The position numbers were made by a program, and so were the translations under genes. DNA of 64,000 nucleotides from Comamonas sp. B21-038 (GTDB lineage Bacteria > Pseudomonadota > Gammaproteobacteria > Burkholderiales > Burkholderiaceae_C): contig NZ_CP092462.1 in assembly GCF_022387135.1 (NCBI RefSeq), forward strand, positions 3,472,001-3,536,000, given 5' to 3'. Shown piece by piece: positions 1 through 8,790 of this stretch. Under the pieces are notes generated by a model. The model worked only from the letters and a program-made list of their open reading frames with translations, searched no databases and was not told the DNA's origin. The first letter of the stretch is position 1. Each line of letters starts with the position of its first letter.

Positions 1-836
1 CCACAGCCCAGCGCCATGTATTCGGCGGCATCCCTCCAGGTGGTGATGCCGCCGATGCCCGAAATCGGCAGGCCCGCAGTCTGCGGATCGCGCGCGATCT
101 CGGCCACCATGTTCTGGGCGATCGGCTTGACCGCCGGCCCGCAGTAACCGCCATGCGAGCCTTGTCCATCGGTGCTGGGGTGCATCACCAGGGTGTCCAG
201 GTTCACGCCCATCACCGAGTTGATCGTGTTGATCAGCGACACCGCATCGGCGCCACCGGCCTTGGCGGCACGCGCCGGAAAGCGCACATCGGTGATGTTG
301 GGCGTGAGCTTGACGATCACCGGCAGGCGGCTGTAGTGCTTGCACCATTCGGTGACCATCTGGATGTACTCGGGCACCTGGCCCACGGCCGCGCCCATGC
401 CGCGCTCGCTCATGCCGTGCGGGCAGCCAAAGTTCAGCTCAATGCCATCGGCGCCGGTGTCTTCCACCATCGGCAGGATGCGCTTCCAGCTCTCCTCCAC
501 ACAGGGCACCATCAGCGAGGCAATCAGCGCGCGGTCCGGCCAGGCCCGCTTTACGCGGGTCATCTCGTCCAGGTTGATCTGCAGGGGCCGGTCGGTGATC
601 AGCTCGATGTTGTTCAGGCCCATGACGCGCCGGTCCTGCGACATCAAGGTGGAGTAGCGCGGCCCGTTGACATTGACCACATGCGGGTCCTCGCCCAGGG
701 TCTTCCAGACCACACCGCCCCAGCCTGCTTCGAAGGCGCGGGTGACATTGATTTCCTTGTCGGTCGGCGGCGCAGAGGCCAGCCAGAAGGGGTTGGGACT
801 GCGGATGCCCAGAAAATTGCTGCGAATATCGGCCAT
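1..836 (-). CDS. preA: NAD-dependent dihydropyrimidine dehydrogenase subunit PreA (C-terminus beyond left edge)
   Basis: Reduces uracil and thymine to the 5,6-dihydro bases, the first step of reductive pyrimidine breakdown, together with PreT in the cytoplasm. The visible 278 residues form the FMN-binding dihydroorotate-dehydrogenase-like barrel: an N-terminal NPFWLASAPPT segment, the ELNFGCPHGMSERGMG loop with the expected active-site cysteine, a VKLTPN strand and a GIGG phosphate loop near the cut. The C-terminal ferredoxin-like part, which should carry two 4Fe-4S clusters, is outside the window. The start ATG at 836 lies 43 bases after the preT stop, so the two are cotranscribed. Family assignment is firm; only the end is missing. 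Confidence 0.93.
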   Translation of the reverse strand, partial: MADIRSNFLGIRSPNPFWLASAPPTDKEINVTRAFEAGWGGVVWKTLGEDPHVVNVNGPRYSTLMSQDRRVMGLNNIELITDRPLQINLDEMTRVKRAWPDRALIASLMVPCVEESWKRILPMVEDTGADGIELNFGCPHGMSERGMGAAVGQVPEYIQMVTEWCKHYSRLPVIVKLTPNITDVRFPARAAKAGGADAVSLINTINSVMGVNLDTLVMHPSTDGQGSHGGYCGPAVKPIAQNMVAEIARDPQTAGLPISGIGGITTWRDAAEYMALGC

Positions 837-879
837 GGCGATTCCTTGGTTCGGTGGATGGAAGGCTGGGGCTGCGCCG

Positions 880-2241
880 TCAGGCGCTGACGCCCACTTC
901 GCGCATCAACATGCGGTGCATCGCGGCTGCTGCGCGTTTGCCGTGCTCCACGGCTTCCACCGTCAGGTCACGCCCGCCCCAGCGGCAGTCACCGCCCGCC
1001 CACACCCGCTCCAGGCTGGTCTGGCCGTCTTCGTCCGTGGCGATCCGCCCCGCCTTGAGGGCGATGCGCGCACCGGCTGGCTCGGCGATGTAGCTCTGAC
1101 CGATGGCCTTGAGCACCATGTCGGCCGCCAGCACCGTGGTCTCGCCGGTGGTTTGCAGCTTGCCATCCACCTGCTGGGTGCTGGCCAGGCGGATGCCGGT
1201 GACCGACCCGTTCTCCACCAGCACCTCCTGCGGCGCCGCCCACAGCCGGATCGTCACACCATGGGTCTGCGCCCACTGCTGCTCCACCGTGGAAGCCGAC
1301 ATCGCATCCTGCCCACGCCGGTACACGATACTGACCTCTTCGGCGCCCAGCAAGCGCGCCTGCACGGCGGCATCGACGGCCGTCATGCCGCCGCCGATCA
1401 CGACCACGCGCCGGCCGACCGGTACCGTGGATTTGTTGGAAGCCTGGCGGATATCGGCGATGAAATCGACCGCATTGCGCAGGCCCTGGGCGCTGGGCTC
1501 GGCGATGCCCAGGTCATTGACTCCGGCCAGGCCCAGCCCCAGAAACACCGCATCATGGCTGGCCAGCAGGCTGTCCAATGTGAAGTCGCGGCCCAGCCGC
1601 TGGTTGTTGCGCGGGGCAATGCCACCCACCGACAGCAGCCAGTCGATTTCCTTCTGCGCAAAATCGTCGGTGGTCTTGTAGCTGGCCAGGCCGTACTCGT
1701 TCAGACCGCCCAGTTTGGGTTTGGCATCGAGCAGGCTGACATCATGGCCCTGCAAGGCCAGGAGGTGGGCACAGGCCAGCCCGGCCGGGCCTGCACCGAC
1801 AACTGCCACTTTCTTGCCCGTCGGCTCGGCGCGCTTGAACAGCGGCGCGCCGCCTGCGGCCATGAAGCGGTCGGTGGCATAGCGCTGCAGCGCGCCGATT
1901 TCCACCGGCTTGTCCTCGTTGGTGTTGCGCACGCAGGCCTGCTCGCAGAGCACCTCGGTCGGGCACACCCTGGCACACATGCCGCCCAGCGGATTCGATT
2001 CGAGAATGGTCCTGGCCGCGCCCCGGATGTTGTCCTGCGCAATGCGGGCAATGAAGCTGGGGACATCGATGCTGGTCGGGCAGGCCGTCGCGCAGGGCGC
2101 GTCGTAGCAGTAGTAACAGCGCTCGGCTTCGATCGATGCCTGCGCCCATGTCAGCGGCGGATGCGCATCCGAGAAATTTTCAGCGTATTGGTCCGCGCCA
2201 AGCCGTGCTGCGCGCACACCGCATCCCGTGGGTCCATTCAT
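880..2241 (-). CDS. preT: NAD(P)-dependent dihydropyrimidine dehydrogenase subunit PreT
   Basis: Electron-input partner of PreA: it takes electrons from NAD(P)H through FAD and two 4Fe-4S clusters and passes them to the pyrimidine-reducing subunit. The 453-residue protein has an N-terminal iron-sulfur region with cysteines at about 42, 45, 50, 54 and 89, 93, 99, 103, then a first dinucleotide fold (VVGAGPAGLACA, about 150) and a second one (VIGGGMTAVDAA, about 284), the layout of the GltD-like family. The ATG at 2241 follows a strong GAGGAGGA ribosome site. First gene of the preT-preA operon; a dihydropyrimidinase would be expected nearby but is not in the window. Confidence 0.93.
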   Translation of the reverse strand: MNGPTGCGVRAARLGADQYAENFSDAHPPLTWAQASIEAERCYYCYDAPCATACPTSIDVPSFIARIAQDNIRGAARTILESNPLGGMCARVCPTEVLCEQACVRNTNEDKPVEIGALQRYATDRFMAAGGAPLFKRAEPTGKKVAVVGAGPAGLACAHLLALQGHDVSLLDAKPKLGGLNEYGLASYKTTDDFAQKEIDWLLSVGGIAPRNNQRLGRDFTLDSLLASHDAVFLGLGLAGVNDLGIAEPSAQGLRNAVDFIADIRQASNKSTVPVGRRVVVIGGGMTAVDAAVQARLLGAEEVSIVYRRGQDAMSASTVEQQWAQTHGVTIRLWAAPQEVLVENGSVTGIRLASTQQVDGKLQTTGETTVLAADMVLKAIGQSYIAEPAGARIALKAGRIATDEDGQTSLERVWAGGDCRWGGRDLTVEAVEHGKRAAAAMHRMLMREVGVSA

Positions 2242-2823
2242 GGCTCATCCTCCTCGACTGGGTTACCAGCGCGAGTGCGGGCGGCTCCATCACCATGCCG
2301 CCTGCGACCGCGCCACTGCATCTACAACGGGTCCGGCAAATGGCATTGCTGCGCAACCCATTCACCGCCAAAGCTGCACCAACCAGGGAGGGTTCATCAG
2401 GCCCTCATCGTGGGTGTTTTATCTGTCCTGCGCCACTGTGTTCGCAGCGCTTATGAACTATTAAATGCCCGAATAAAATTTTACGCACTGGTAAAAACAC
2501 TAGGCTATGACAATCAGTGGATAGGCATAACCCTGTGCGAGACGGCGACCCGGCACGCGTCGGAGATGCGGTTTCCGGGCCATCCAAAGGGATGGAGGAA
2601 ACCGCCCTCGCTGGCGTCGCAGGCCGCATGCGGTGGAGGGGGTGACGAGATTTCGCGCCAGCGGTCACGCACCTGAGATACGTGCCGGCTGGCATCGGCC
2701 AGGACGCGACTCGCGCGCGCCGACGCTGATTGCAGGCGCGATGGCATTCAATGCCTGGCCCAGGACGGCGGGCCACAGCATGGACCCATCAACGGCATTG
2801 CCCACTGTGGCCGCACAATCAGC
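2242..2823. other. Intergenic region between preT and the iron sigma gene
   Basis: About 580 bases without a convincing gene. It must hold the preTA promoter (minus strand). It contains an AT-rich patch at about 2455-2515 in an otherwise GC-rich region, with an inverted repeat at 2479-2496 (TTTTAC, six bases, GTAAAA) that could be an operator. Open frames here lack ribosome sites and recognisable products. Confidence 0.6.
2479..2496. promoter_or_regulatory. Inverted repeat, possible preTA operator
   Basis: Perfect TTTTAC / GTAAAA arms around a six-base spacer, in the AT-rich patch about 240 bases upstream of preT. It does not match the RutR consensus I know. Function is inference from position and symmetry only. 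Confidence 0.3.
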
Positions 2824-2842
2824 GATAATGATAACAATTCCC
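2824..2842. promoter_or_regulatory. Fur box upstream of the iron sigma factor
   Basis: GATAATGATAACAATTCCC matches 15 of 19 positions of the classic Fur consensus. The first eleven bases are identical. It sits immediately before, or over, the first possible ATG of the sigma gene, which fits iron-repressed control of the whole sigma/anti-sigma/receptor set. Confidence 0.75.
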
Positions 2843-2848
2843 ATTTGC

Positions 2849-3487
2849 ATGTGTAACAGGCTTGCGTTCCCCAATGCAACGACAGCCTCCACCGGTTGCG
2901 AAGACCCCCTCTCTCTTTTTGGCTGCCTGGTGTTTGAGCGCTACTACCGCGAACTGCTGAACTTTCTGTCCCGATCCGTGCATGACCGCGATACGGCAGC
3001 CGATCTGGCCCAGGAGAGCTATGCCCGCGTGCTGGCGGCCCAGCAGACCGGGCAGGCCGTGCAAGACCCCCGCGCGCTGCTCTACCGCACCGCCCGCAAT
3101 CTGGTGATCGACCAGCACCGGCGCAGCAGCATTCGGGCGGAGCTGGAGACGGCACCCCCATCGGCAGGCGATGAACCCGCACTGGAGCACCTGCCGGGCC
3201 CGCGCAGCCTGGAGCCCGAGACCATCCTGGCCTCCCGCGAAGGCCTGGCGGCGCTGGTTGCGACCATCGACCAATTGCCTCCGCGCTGCCGCGAAGCCTT
3301 TATGCTCTACAAGTTCGACGGCCTGAGCTATGCCCAGATCGCAGAGCAGATGGGCATCTCCCCGCGCACGGTCGAGATGCAGTTGCAGATCGCGATGCAG
3401 GCCTGCTGGCGTTGCCAGGACCGGCTCGAGGGTGTGGCACCGCCTGCCACGCATCGGCGGCCCCGCAGCAAACGCGCGCTGCCATGA
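2849..3487 (+). CDS. ECF (FecI-like) RNA polymerase sigma factor
   Basis: Iron-starvation sigma factor that should direct transcription of the neighbouring receptor gene when released by the FecR-like partner. Region 2 starts at FERYYRELLNFLSRSV and has the DLAQESYARV core; region 4 has LPPRCREAFMLYKFDGLSYAQIAEQMGIS-type helix-turn-helix sequence followed by SPRTVEMQL. The start is unclear. An in-frame ATG at 2828 falls inside the Fur box, so I prefer the ATG at 2849; a GTG at 2930 directly before region 2 is also possible. None has a good ribosome site. The stop overlaps the next gene's start as ATGA, so translation is coupled to the anti-sigma gene. Confidence 0.85.
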   Translation: MCNRLAFPNATTASTGCEDPLSLFGCLVFERYYRELLNFLSRSVHDRDTAADLAQESYARVLAAQQTGQAVQDPRALLYRTARNLVIDQHRRSSIRAELETAPPSAGDEPALEHLPGPRSLEPETILASREGLAALVATIDQLPPRCREAFMLYKFDGLSYAQIAEQMGISPRTVEMQLQIAMQACWRCQDRLEGVAPPATHRRPRSKRALP

Positions 3488-4635
3488 GCGGTCCAGACTG
3501 TCCCCCAGAATCCAGCATTGACCACGAGATGAACGCACCGCCCCTGCCTCCAGACGACACCGCCGGCCTGCGCCAGCAGGTGCTGGACTGGTTTGTCCGG
3601 CGCCAGCGCGCGGGCTGGGGCGCGGCGGACGAGCAGGCCTTCCAGCAGTGGCTGCAGGCCGACGCCACGCACGGCAGCGCCTATGCACAGTGGGAGCAGC
3701 ACTGGAGCGCCATCGATGCCATGCCCGCCGGCGCCATCGCACAGCTGCGCCGCAACCTGGCGCATGACAAGGCGCAGCTGAGCGCTGCCCAACAGACGCC
3801 GCCGCGCGCGGCCACCGCACCTGCAGCGCCTGCCGCAGCCATCACAGGCCTGCGCCGCCGCTGGCTGCTGCCCTCGCTGGGCATGGCCGCTGCGGTCGTC
3901 GTGACCAGCGGCACCGGCCTGCTGGCCTGGCAGCATTGGCAGGCACAACCTGTGTTCCGGCAGGCCTATGCCTCGCAGCGCGGCCAGCAGCTGGAAGTGC
4001 AGCTGCCCGATGGCAGCCAGCTGCGCCTGGACACCGCCACCCGGCTGGAGGTCGTCTATTACCGTGACCGCCGCGAAGTGCTGCTGCACGAGGGCCAGGC
4101 GGTGTTCAGCGTGCAGGCCAGTGCGCAGCGCCCCTTCCATGTGCTGAGCGGCCCGGTCGGCATCACCGTGGTGGGCACGCGGTTCTCGGTGCGCTACACG
4201 CCGGGGCTGGCCGGCAGCGATGGCGTGCGCGTGGCGGTGGAAGAGGGCCAGGTCCGCGTGGTACGCCGCGATGGCGCGCCCGGCCCCGCGCTCGCACAGA
4301 TCGCCGGCGCCCAGACCCTGGGCGCTGGCCAGCAGATCAACGCTGACGGCCAGGGCCGCCTGGGCTCGCTGCAACCCGTCGCCGCCGAAGGCATCGCCCC
4401 CTGGCGCGAGCACCGCATCAGCTTCGTCAACACGCCGCTGTCCCAGGCATTGGCGGAGTTTGAGCGCTATGGCAGCACCGGCCTCACGATCAGCGACCCG
4501 GCCGTGGCCGCACTGCGCCTGAGCGGCACCTTTGACCCCAGCGACACACCGACCCTGCGCAAGCTGCTGCCCCATGCACTGCCGGTGCGGCTGCAGCCCG
4601 TGGCGGGCGGACTGGAAATAGGCGCGCTGCGTTGA
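3484..4635 (+). CDS. FecR-like anti-sigma regulator of the iron-uptake system
   Basis: Inner-membrane regulator that relays substrate binding by the TonB receptor to the ECF sigma factor. At 383 residues it has the expected order: an N-terminal cytoplasmic DUF4880-type helix bundle (about 28-75, LDWFVRRQRAGWGAADEQ), a single membrane segment at about 127-149, and a periplasmic FecR domain (about 160-280, with LPDGSQLRLDTATRL and VVGTRFSV), then an STN-like C-terminal domain near 300-380. ATG at 3484 overlaps the sigma stop by four bases. Alanine-proline-rich linker precedes the membrane segment. Ligand identity cannot be read from the sequence. Confidence 0.9.
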   Translation: MSGPDCPPESSIDHEMNAPPLPPDDTAGLRQQVLDWFVRRQRAGWGAADEQAFQQWLQADATHGSAYAQWEQHWSAIDAMPAGAIAQLRRNLAHDKAQLSAAQQTPPRAATAPAAPAAAITGLRRRWLLPSLGMAAAVVVTSGTGLLAWQHWQAQPVFRQAYASQRGQQLEVQLPDGSQLRLDTATRLEVVYYRDRREVLLHEGQAVFSVQASAQRPFHVLSGPVGITVVGTRFSVRYTPGLAGSDGVRVAVEEGQVRVVRRDGAPGPALAQIAGAQTLGAGQQINADGQGRLGSLQPVAAEGIAPWREHRISFVNTPLSQALAEFERYGSTGLTISDPAVAALRLSGTFDPSDTPTLRKLLPHALPVRLQPVAGGLEIGALR

Positions 4636-4717
4636 GCTCGCCACGCTCCAGACATTTTTTAATAAATTTTCGCTGCCACTACCGTATTTCTCGCATCCCG
4701 TGCGTCTACCTCAGTAG

Positions 4718-4733
4718 GAATCATTTGCATTGA
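4718..4733. promoter_or_regulatory. Possible second Fur box before the receptor gene
   Basis: Read on the minus strand this is AATGCAAATGATTC, which keeps the spaced NAT pattern of Fur sites and shares the ATTTGCAT string with the flank of the box at 2824. It is 17-32 bases before the receptor ATG. Weaker than the first site. Confidence 0.35.
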
Positions 4734-4749
4734 CTACTTGAGGACCTCC

Positions 4750-7155
4750 ATGTCGTACCCCCTTTTGCGTCCCGCTCCCCTGGCATTGGCCATTGCCCTG
4801 GCTCTGGGCTCGGTGGCCGCCCATGCGCAAAGCGCCGCACTGCCGGCGGCGCCGCTGGCCTTCCGCATCCAGGCCCAGCCGCTGGCCGAGGCGCTCAATG
4901 ACTGGGCGCGGCAAACGCGCATACAGCTGATAGCCCAGCAATCCCTGGTCGCCGGCAAGCAGGCCCCCGCCATCGTCGGCACGTTAACGCCCAACCAGGC
5001 GCTGGACCGCCTGCTGGCCGGCACCGGCCTGGTGGCCACGGTGGAGGGCCAGGCCGTGGTCATCAAGGCCGCATCGGTGGGCGAGGAAGGCGCGACCCTG
5101 GCCACCGTCACCGTGACAGCGGGTGCCCAGCGCGACGGCGCCACCGAAGGCACCGGCAGCTATACGCAGCGCGGCCCCAGCGCCACGGCCACCGGCTTGA
5201 ACCTGAGCCTGCGCGAAACCCCGCAATCCGTCAGCGTGATGACGCGCCAGCGCATGGATGACTTCAAGCTCGACACCTTGACCGATGTGATGGAACAGAC
5301 CCCGGGCATCGGCACCTACCGCCAAGGCAATGCCACCGATTTCCAGGCGCGTGGCACCTCGGTCAATCTGCAGACCGATGGCATGAGCCAGGTGCGCAGC
5401 GGCTGGTACTACCTGACCAGCACCTTGTTCTCGCTAGACGACATGGCCGAGATCGACCACATCGATGTGCTCAAGGGCTCGTCAGGCCTGGTGGTAGGCA
5501 AGGGTGAGTACGGCGCCACCGTCAACATGGTTCGCAAGCGCCCCACCCGGAGCTTCCAGGCCAGCGTACAGGCCAGCGCCGGCAGCTGGGACAGCTACCG
5601 CGCACAGGCCGATATTGGCGGCCCGCTCAATGAAGCGGGCACCCTGCGCGGCCGCCTGGTGGCATCGGCCACCGATGCCGGCAGCTTTCGCGACCATGAA
5701 GACAGCAGAGGCAAGATGCTGTTCGGCACGCTGGAGGCCGATCTGAGCCCGGACACCTTGCTGAATGTCGGCTTCACCTACCGCCAGCGTGCGGCCAATG
5801 GCATCGGCACCACCCAACCCATCCAGGGCTATACCCGTGCGGGTGTCCAAACGCCCGACCGACCGCGTTCGTTCAACACCGGCGCGCCCTGGGGCGGCTA
5901 TGACCAGAACGCGACCACCCTCTTCGGCAGCCTGGAGCAGCGCCTGGGCAATGGCTGGACGAGCAGCCTCAAGTTCTCGCACCAGCAGGTGCGCATGGAC
6001 GACATGTTTGCCGGCTACCTCTACGACCAGGACCGGGTCAACTACGGCCGCTGGACCGACATGCGCAACAACAACTGGACCGTGAACCTGGACATCAAGG
6101 GCCCTTTCAGCCTGCTGGGACGCGAGCATGAGCTGCTCGCCGGCATCGGTATCTCGCGCTTTCAGAGCAGCGTCAAACTGCCGCTGAACGCGCAGGCCCT
6201 GCTACCGCTCGCTGGCCTGGGCACCAGCTACGACCAGGGCGGCGCCTACCTGCCCGAGCCCGACACCAGCAGCTGGATCTATGGCGATAACCGCTTCAGC
6301 CAGAAGCAGCGCTATGCCTACGCGGCAGGCCGCTTTCAACTCAGCGATCCGCTGCAGCTGATTGCCGGCTTGCGCGTGACCAAGTTCGAAGAGCGCGACA
6401 CCACCCCCTACTGGTGGAACTACGACATGAACGAGAGCGCGGTCTACACGCCCTACGCCGGTCTGGTCTATGACTTCCACCCCAACATGTCCGCCTACGC
6501 CAGCTACGCCAGCATCTTCCAGCCGCAAACCTCGCAGGATGAGCAGGGCCGCACCCTCAAGCCCGAAGAAGGCAACACCTATGAAATCGGCATCAAGGGC
6601 GAGTTCTTGGACAAGCGTCTGAACGCCAGCATCAGCCACTACTGGATCAAGACCAAGAACACCGCCGAGGAGACGGGCGGCCTCACCCCTGGCGGCGATA
6701 CCGCCTACCGCTCCGTCGCCTCTGCCACCCGCCACGGCTGGGAGCTGGAGCTGTCGGGCGAGTTGGCAAGGGGCTGGCAGGCCCAGGGCAGCCTGGTGCG
6801 GCAGAACAGCTCGCTGAGCAACACCAGCCAGTACCCCGAGTACCAGTTCAAGCTAGGCAGCACCTACCGCTTTGACGGAGGCGCCCTGCGCGGCCTGACC
6901 GTCGGCGCCTCGACCCGCTGGCAGGACAAGACCTCGGTGAGCAACAGCGCCGCCACCCTGGCGCAAGGCAGCTACGCGCTGCTGGACCTGATGGCCCGCT
7001 ACCAGGTCGACAAGCAGCTGTCCTTCAGCCTGAACATCAACAACGCATTGGACAAGCACTACAAAGCCGGCGTGAACAACTTCAGTGCCATTGGCCTGTA
7101 CTACACCTGGGGAGCGCCACGCAGCGTGAATGTGGGGATGCGTTACGACTTCTGA
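4750..7155 (+). CDS. TonB-dependent ferric-siderophore receptor with signalling (STN) domain
   Basis: Outer-membrane receptor importing a ferric siderophore with TonB energy and also signalling to the FecR/sigma pair. The 801-residue product has a signal peptide ending at about residue 26 (AAHAQS), an STN domain (about 40-95, AEALNDWARQTRIQLIAQQ), a TonB-box-like stretch (TLATVTVTAG, about 118), a plug domain (ETPQSVSVMTRQRM; IDVLKGSSGLVVGKGEYG) and a 22-strand barrel ending in the usual terminal phenylalanine (GMRYDF). The ATG at 4750 is preceded by GAGGA at good spacing, so I prefer it to an upstream in-frame start at 4738. FpvA/FoxA/FhuE-like; the siderophore is not predictable. Confidence 0.93.
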   Translation: MSYPLLRPAPLALAIALALGSVAAHAQSAALPAAPLAFRIQAQPLAEALNDWARQTRIQLIAQQSLVAGKQAPAIVGTLTPNQALDRLLAGTGLVATVEGQAVVIKAASVGEEGATLATVTVTAGAQRDGATEGTGSYTQRGPSATATGLNLSLRETPQSVSVMTRQRMDDFKLDTLTDVMEQTPGIGTYRQGNATDFQARGTSVNLQTDGMSQVRSGWYYLTSTLFSLDDMAEIDHIDVLKGSSGLVVGKGEYGATVNMVRKRPTRSFQASVQASAGSWDSYRAQADIGGPLNEAGTLRGRLVASATDAGSFRDHEDSRGKMLFGTLEADLSPDTLLNVGFTYRQRAANGIGTTQPIQGYTRAGVQTPDRPRSFNTGAPWGGYDQNATTLFGSLEQRLGNGWTSSLKFSHQQVRMDDMFAGYLYDQDRVNYGRWTDMRNNNWTVNLDIKGPFSLLGREHELLAGIGISRFQSSVKLPLNAQALLPLAGLGTSYDQGGAYLPEPDTSSWIYGDNRFSQKQRYAYAAGRFQLSDPLQLIAGLRVTKFEERDTTPYWWNYDMNESAVYTPYAGLVYDFHPNMSAYASYASIFQPQTSQDEQGRTLKPEEGNTYEIGIKGEFLDKRLNASISHYWIKTKNTAEETGGLTPGGDTAYRSVASATRHGWELELSGELARGWQAQGSLVRQNSSLSNTSQYPEYQFKLGSTYRFDGGALRGLTVGASTRWQDKTSVSNSAATLAQGSYALLDLMARYQVDKQLSFSLNINNALDKHYKAGVNNFSAIGLYYTWGAPRSVNVGMRYDF

Positions 7156-7293
7156 TAAGGGAGACAGGGTGGCGGCTACATAGCCCCGGCTCGTCGCCGC
7201 CTACCTACACCTCAAGATCAAGCCCCGAGCCAGATGCATCACCCATGTTAGATTGATGAATCCACTCACAGCACAAACATCCATTACGCTTCC

Positions 7294-8709
7294 ATGACCT
7301 TCATGCGTCAATTGTTCAAGGCCGTGGGCTATTTGGCTCTGCTGTTGCTCGCGTTGGGGACTACTGCCTTGACTGCGCTTGTCGTAGCAAATTGGCACGA
7401 TGATCCTCTCAGCCAAACGGCTCTGCAAGTGCAACAGATCCCGCCCACTGATGCCATGCAGGAAGGCAATGGCTATCTGATCATGGTGGGCTTAAGTGCC
7501 CCCACCGACGGCGGCAATCTCGTCAGCAGTGCCGAGGCATTTGGGCGCCGATACCTGGCTAAGACGCTGGAGACAAGCTTCAAGGCCCTGCAAGATCCAC
7601 GAAACTACGACGCGATGAAGGATTGGACGACCTTCACAGGCGGAGAAAAGGTTTCTCGATTTGCTTTTCACTGCCCCCTTCGGAGTGACGAAGACTGCTT
7701 CAGTTGGACACTGGCCAATAAGAACGAGGTCCTAACATTGGTGCAGGCCAATAGCCCATTGCTCGTTCGCTATGAAGCAGCAGCAAGGGCACCACAGTTC
7801 GTCCATCCTCTCTACGATATTTTCAGTCCGCTTCCTTACCACGCTCAGCTGCGCAGCGCCCATGCGCTGATGTTGGCAAAAGCAGCTGTGCAATGGCAGC
7901 ATTCGGCGCAGAGCGCTTTGGATACGATGGAAATCGCTAGCAGACTGCGAGCACGCATCGGCAACTCCGCCAACAGCTTTTTAGAAGCCATGGTGCTGCT
8001 GGAGATGCAAAGCGCTGAGTTACGCTGGATCAGCCAGGCAATTGGGCATACACCTATTCACATATCACCTCACGTCTCTGCGCAAATCCGGCAGCTCATC
8101 TTGCAGCCTAGCCCGAACCTGGATTCTTCGCTGCAAGGAGAGCAACAGATGATTGTCGGAATGCTCCCGTTTATGTCGCAAAAGCGCGGAGAAAAGAACT
8201 GGCGAGGAAAGCTGTCTGACAGCCTCTCTCAGATCGGCTACCTCCCCATTGCCACCGTGAATGCCTCGCTGGAACACTTGGACCAAATCAAAGCCATAGG
8301 AAATATGCCCGCTGATGCGCTAGAGGCTGCATTCAAGTCACACAACCAGGTATTGGCTAACCACTATCACTGCCCTTATCCAATTCGACTGCGCAACCCC
8401 CTTGGCACATGCATGGTTGCCATGAACGCTGCCCACTACCAAAGCTACTTTCAACGCATTCATGACATGGATGGATACCGCCGCTTGGTCATGCTGCAAT
8501 ACCTTGCGACGGCCGAAAGCGTCCGTGCTCAAGATATGCAGGCGTGGTTGCAGGCATCACCTGCCGAGCTGCGCAACCCCTATACCTTGCAAGCCATGCA
8601 GTGGGATGCTGCCACGCATAGCCTCGTCTTTGAAGGCAAAGAGCCGCAGCGGCAAAATCTTGAAGGATCGGCAACCTACCGTATTGCTTTGCCCCAAGCA
8701 GCGCCCTGA
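7294..8709 (+). CDS. Uncharacterised membrane-anchored protein
   Basis: I do not recognise this 471-residue protein. It has an N-terminal hydrophobic anchor at about 8-31 (GYLALLLLALGTTALTALVV) and a long, mostly helical, periplasmic-looking remainder. Few cysteines: two lie in HCPLRSDEDCF near 127-136 and others near 365 and 375. Codon use is visibly richer in A/T than in the flanking genes, which may mean recent acquisition or weak expression. It is followed by a hairpin and stands alone between the iron cluster and a convergent D-aminoacylase gene. The ATG at 7294 is used; an in-frame ATG at 7303 is equally possible. Confidence 0.7.
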   Translation: MTFMRQLFKAVGYLALLLLALGTTALTALVVANWHDDPLSQTALQVQQIPPTDAMQEGNGYLIMVGLSAPTDGGNLVSSAEAFGRRYLAKTLETSFKALQDPRNYDAMKDWTTFTGGEKVSRFAFHCPLRSDEDCFSWTLANKNEVLTLVQANSPLLVRYEAAARAPQFVHPLYDIFSPLPYHAQLRSAHALMLAKAAVQWQHSAQSALDTMEIASRLRARIGNSANSFLEAMVLLEMQSAELRWISQAIGHTPIHISPHVSAQIRQLILQPSPNLDSSLQGEQQMIVGMLPFMSQKRGEKNWRGKLSDSLSQIGYLPIATVNASLEHLDQIKAIGNMPADALEAAFKSHNQVLANHYHCPYPIRLRNPLGTCMVAMNAAHYQSYFQRIHDMDGYRRLVMLQYLATAESVRAQDMQAWLQASPAELRNPYTLQAMQWDAATHSLVFEGKEPQRQNLEGSATYRIALPQAAP

Positions 8710-8735
8710 GCGAGGTTCTGAACTTCGAAACACGG

Positions 8736-8764
8736 GTGCTTGGGATTGATCATCGCCCAAGCAC
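8736..8764. terminator. Hairpin between convergent genes
   Basis: Perfect nine-base arms (GTGCTTGGG and CCCAAGCAC) with an 11-base loop, between the unknown gene (stop 8709, plus) and the D-aminoacylase gene (stop 8791, minus). No clear T tract on the plus strand; the minus-strand side is followed by CCGTGTTTCG. Probable bidirectional terminator. Confidence 0.5.
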
Positions 8765-8790
8765 TTCAACCGGGTAGTCTCATCAGCGCA

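Noticed and set aside
667-2676. 669-codon open frame on the plus strand
   Set aside because: Antisense of preT and preA; no family resemblance.
7156-7293. Terminator after the TonB receptor gene
   Set aside because: A GGTGGCGGC/GCCGCC symmetry exists but is long-looped and lacks a T tract.
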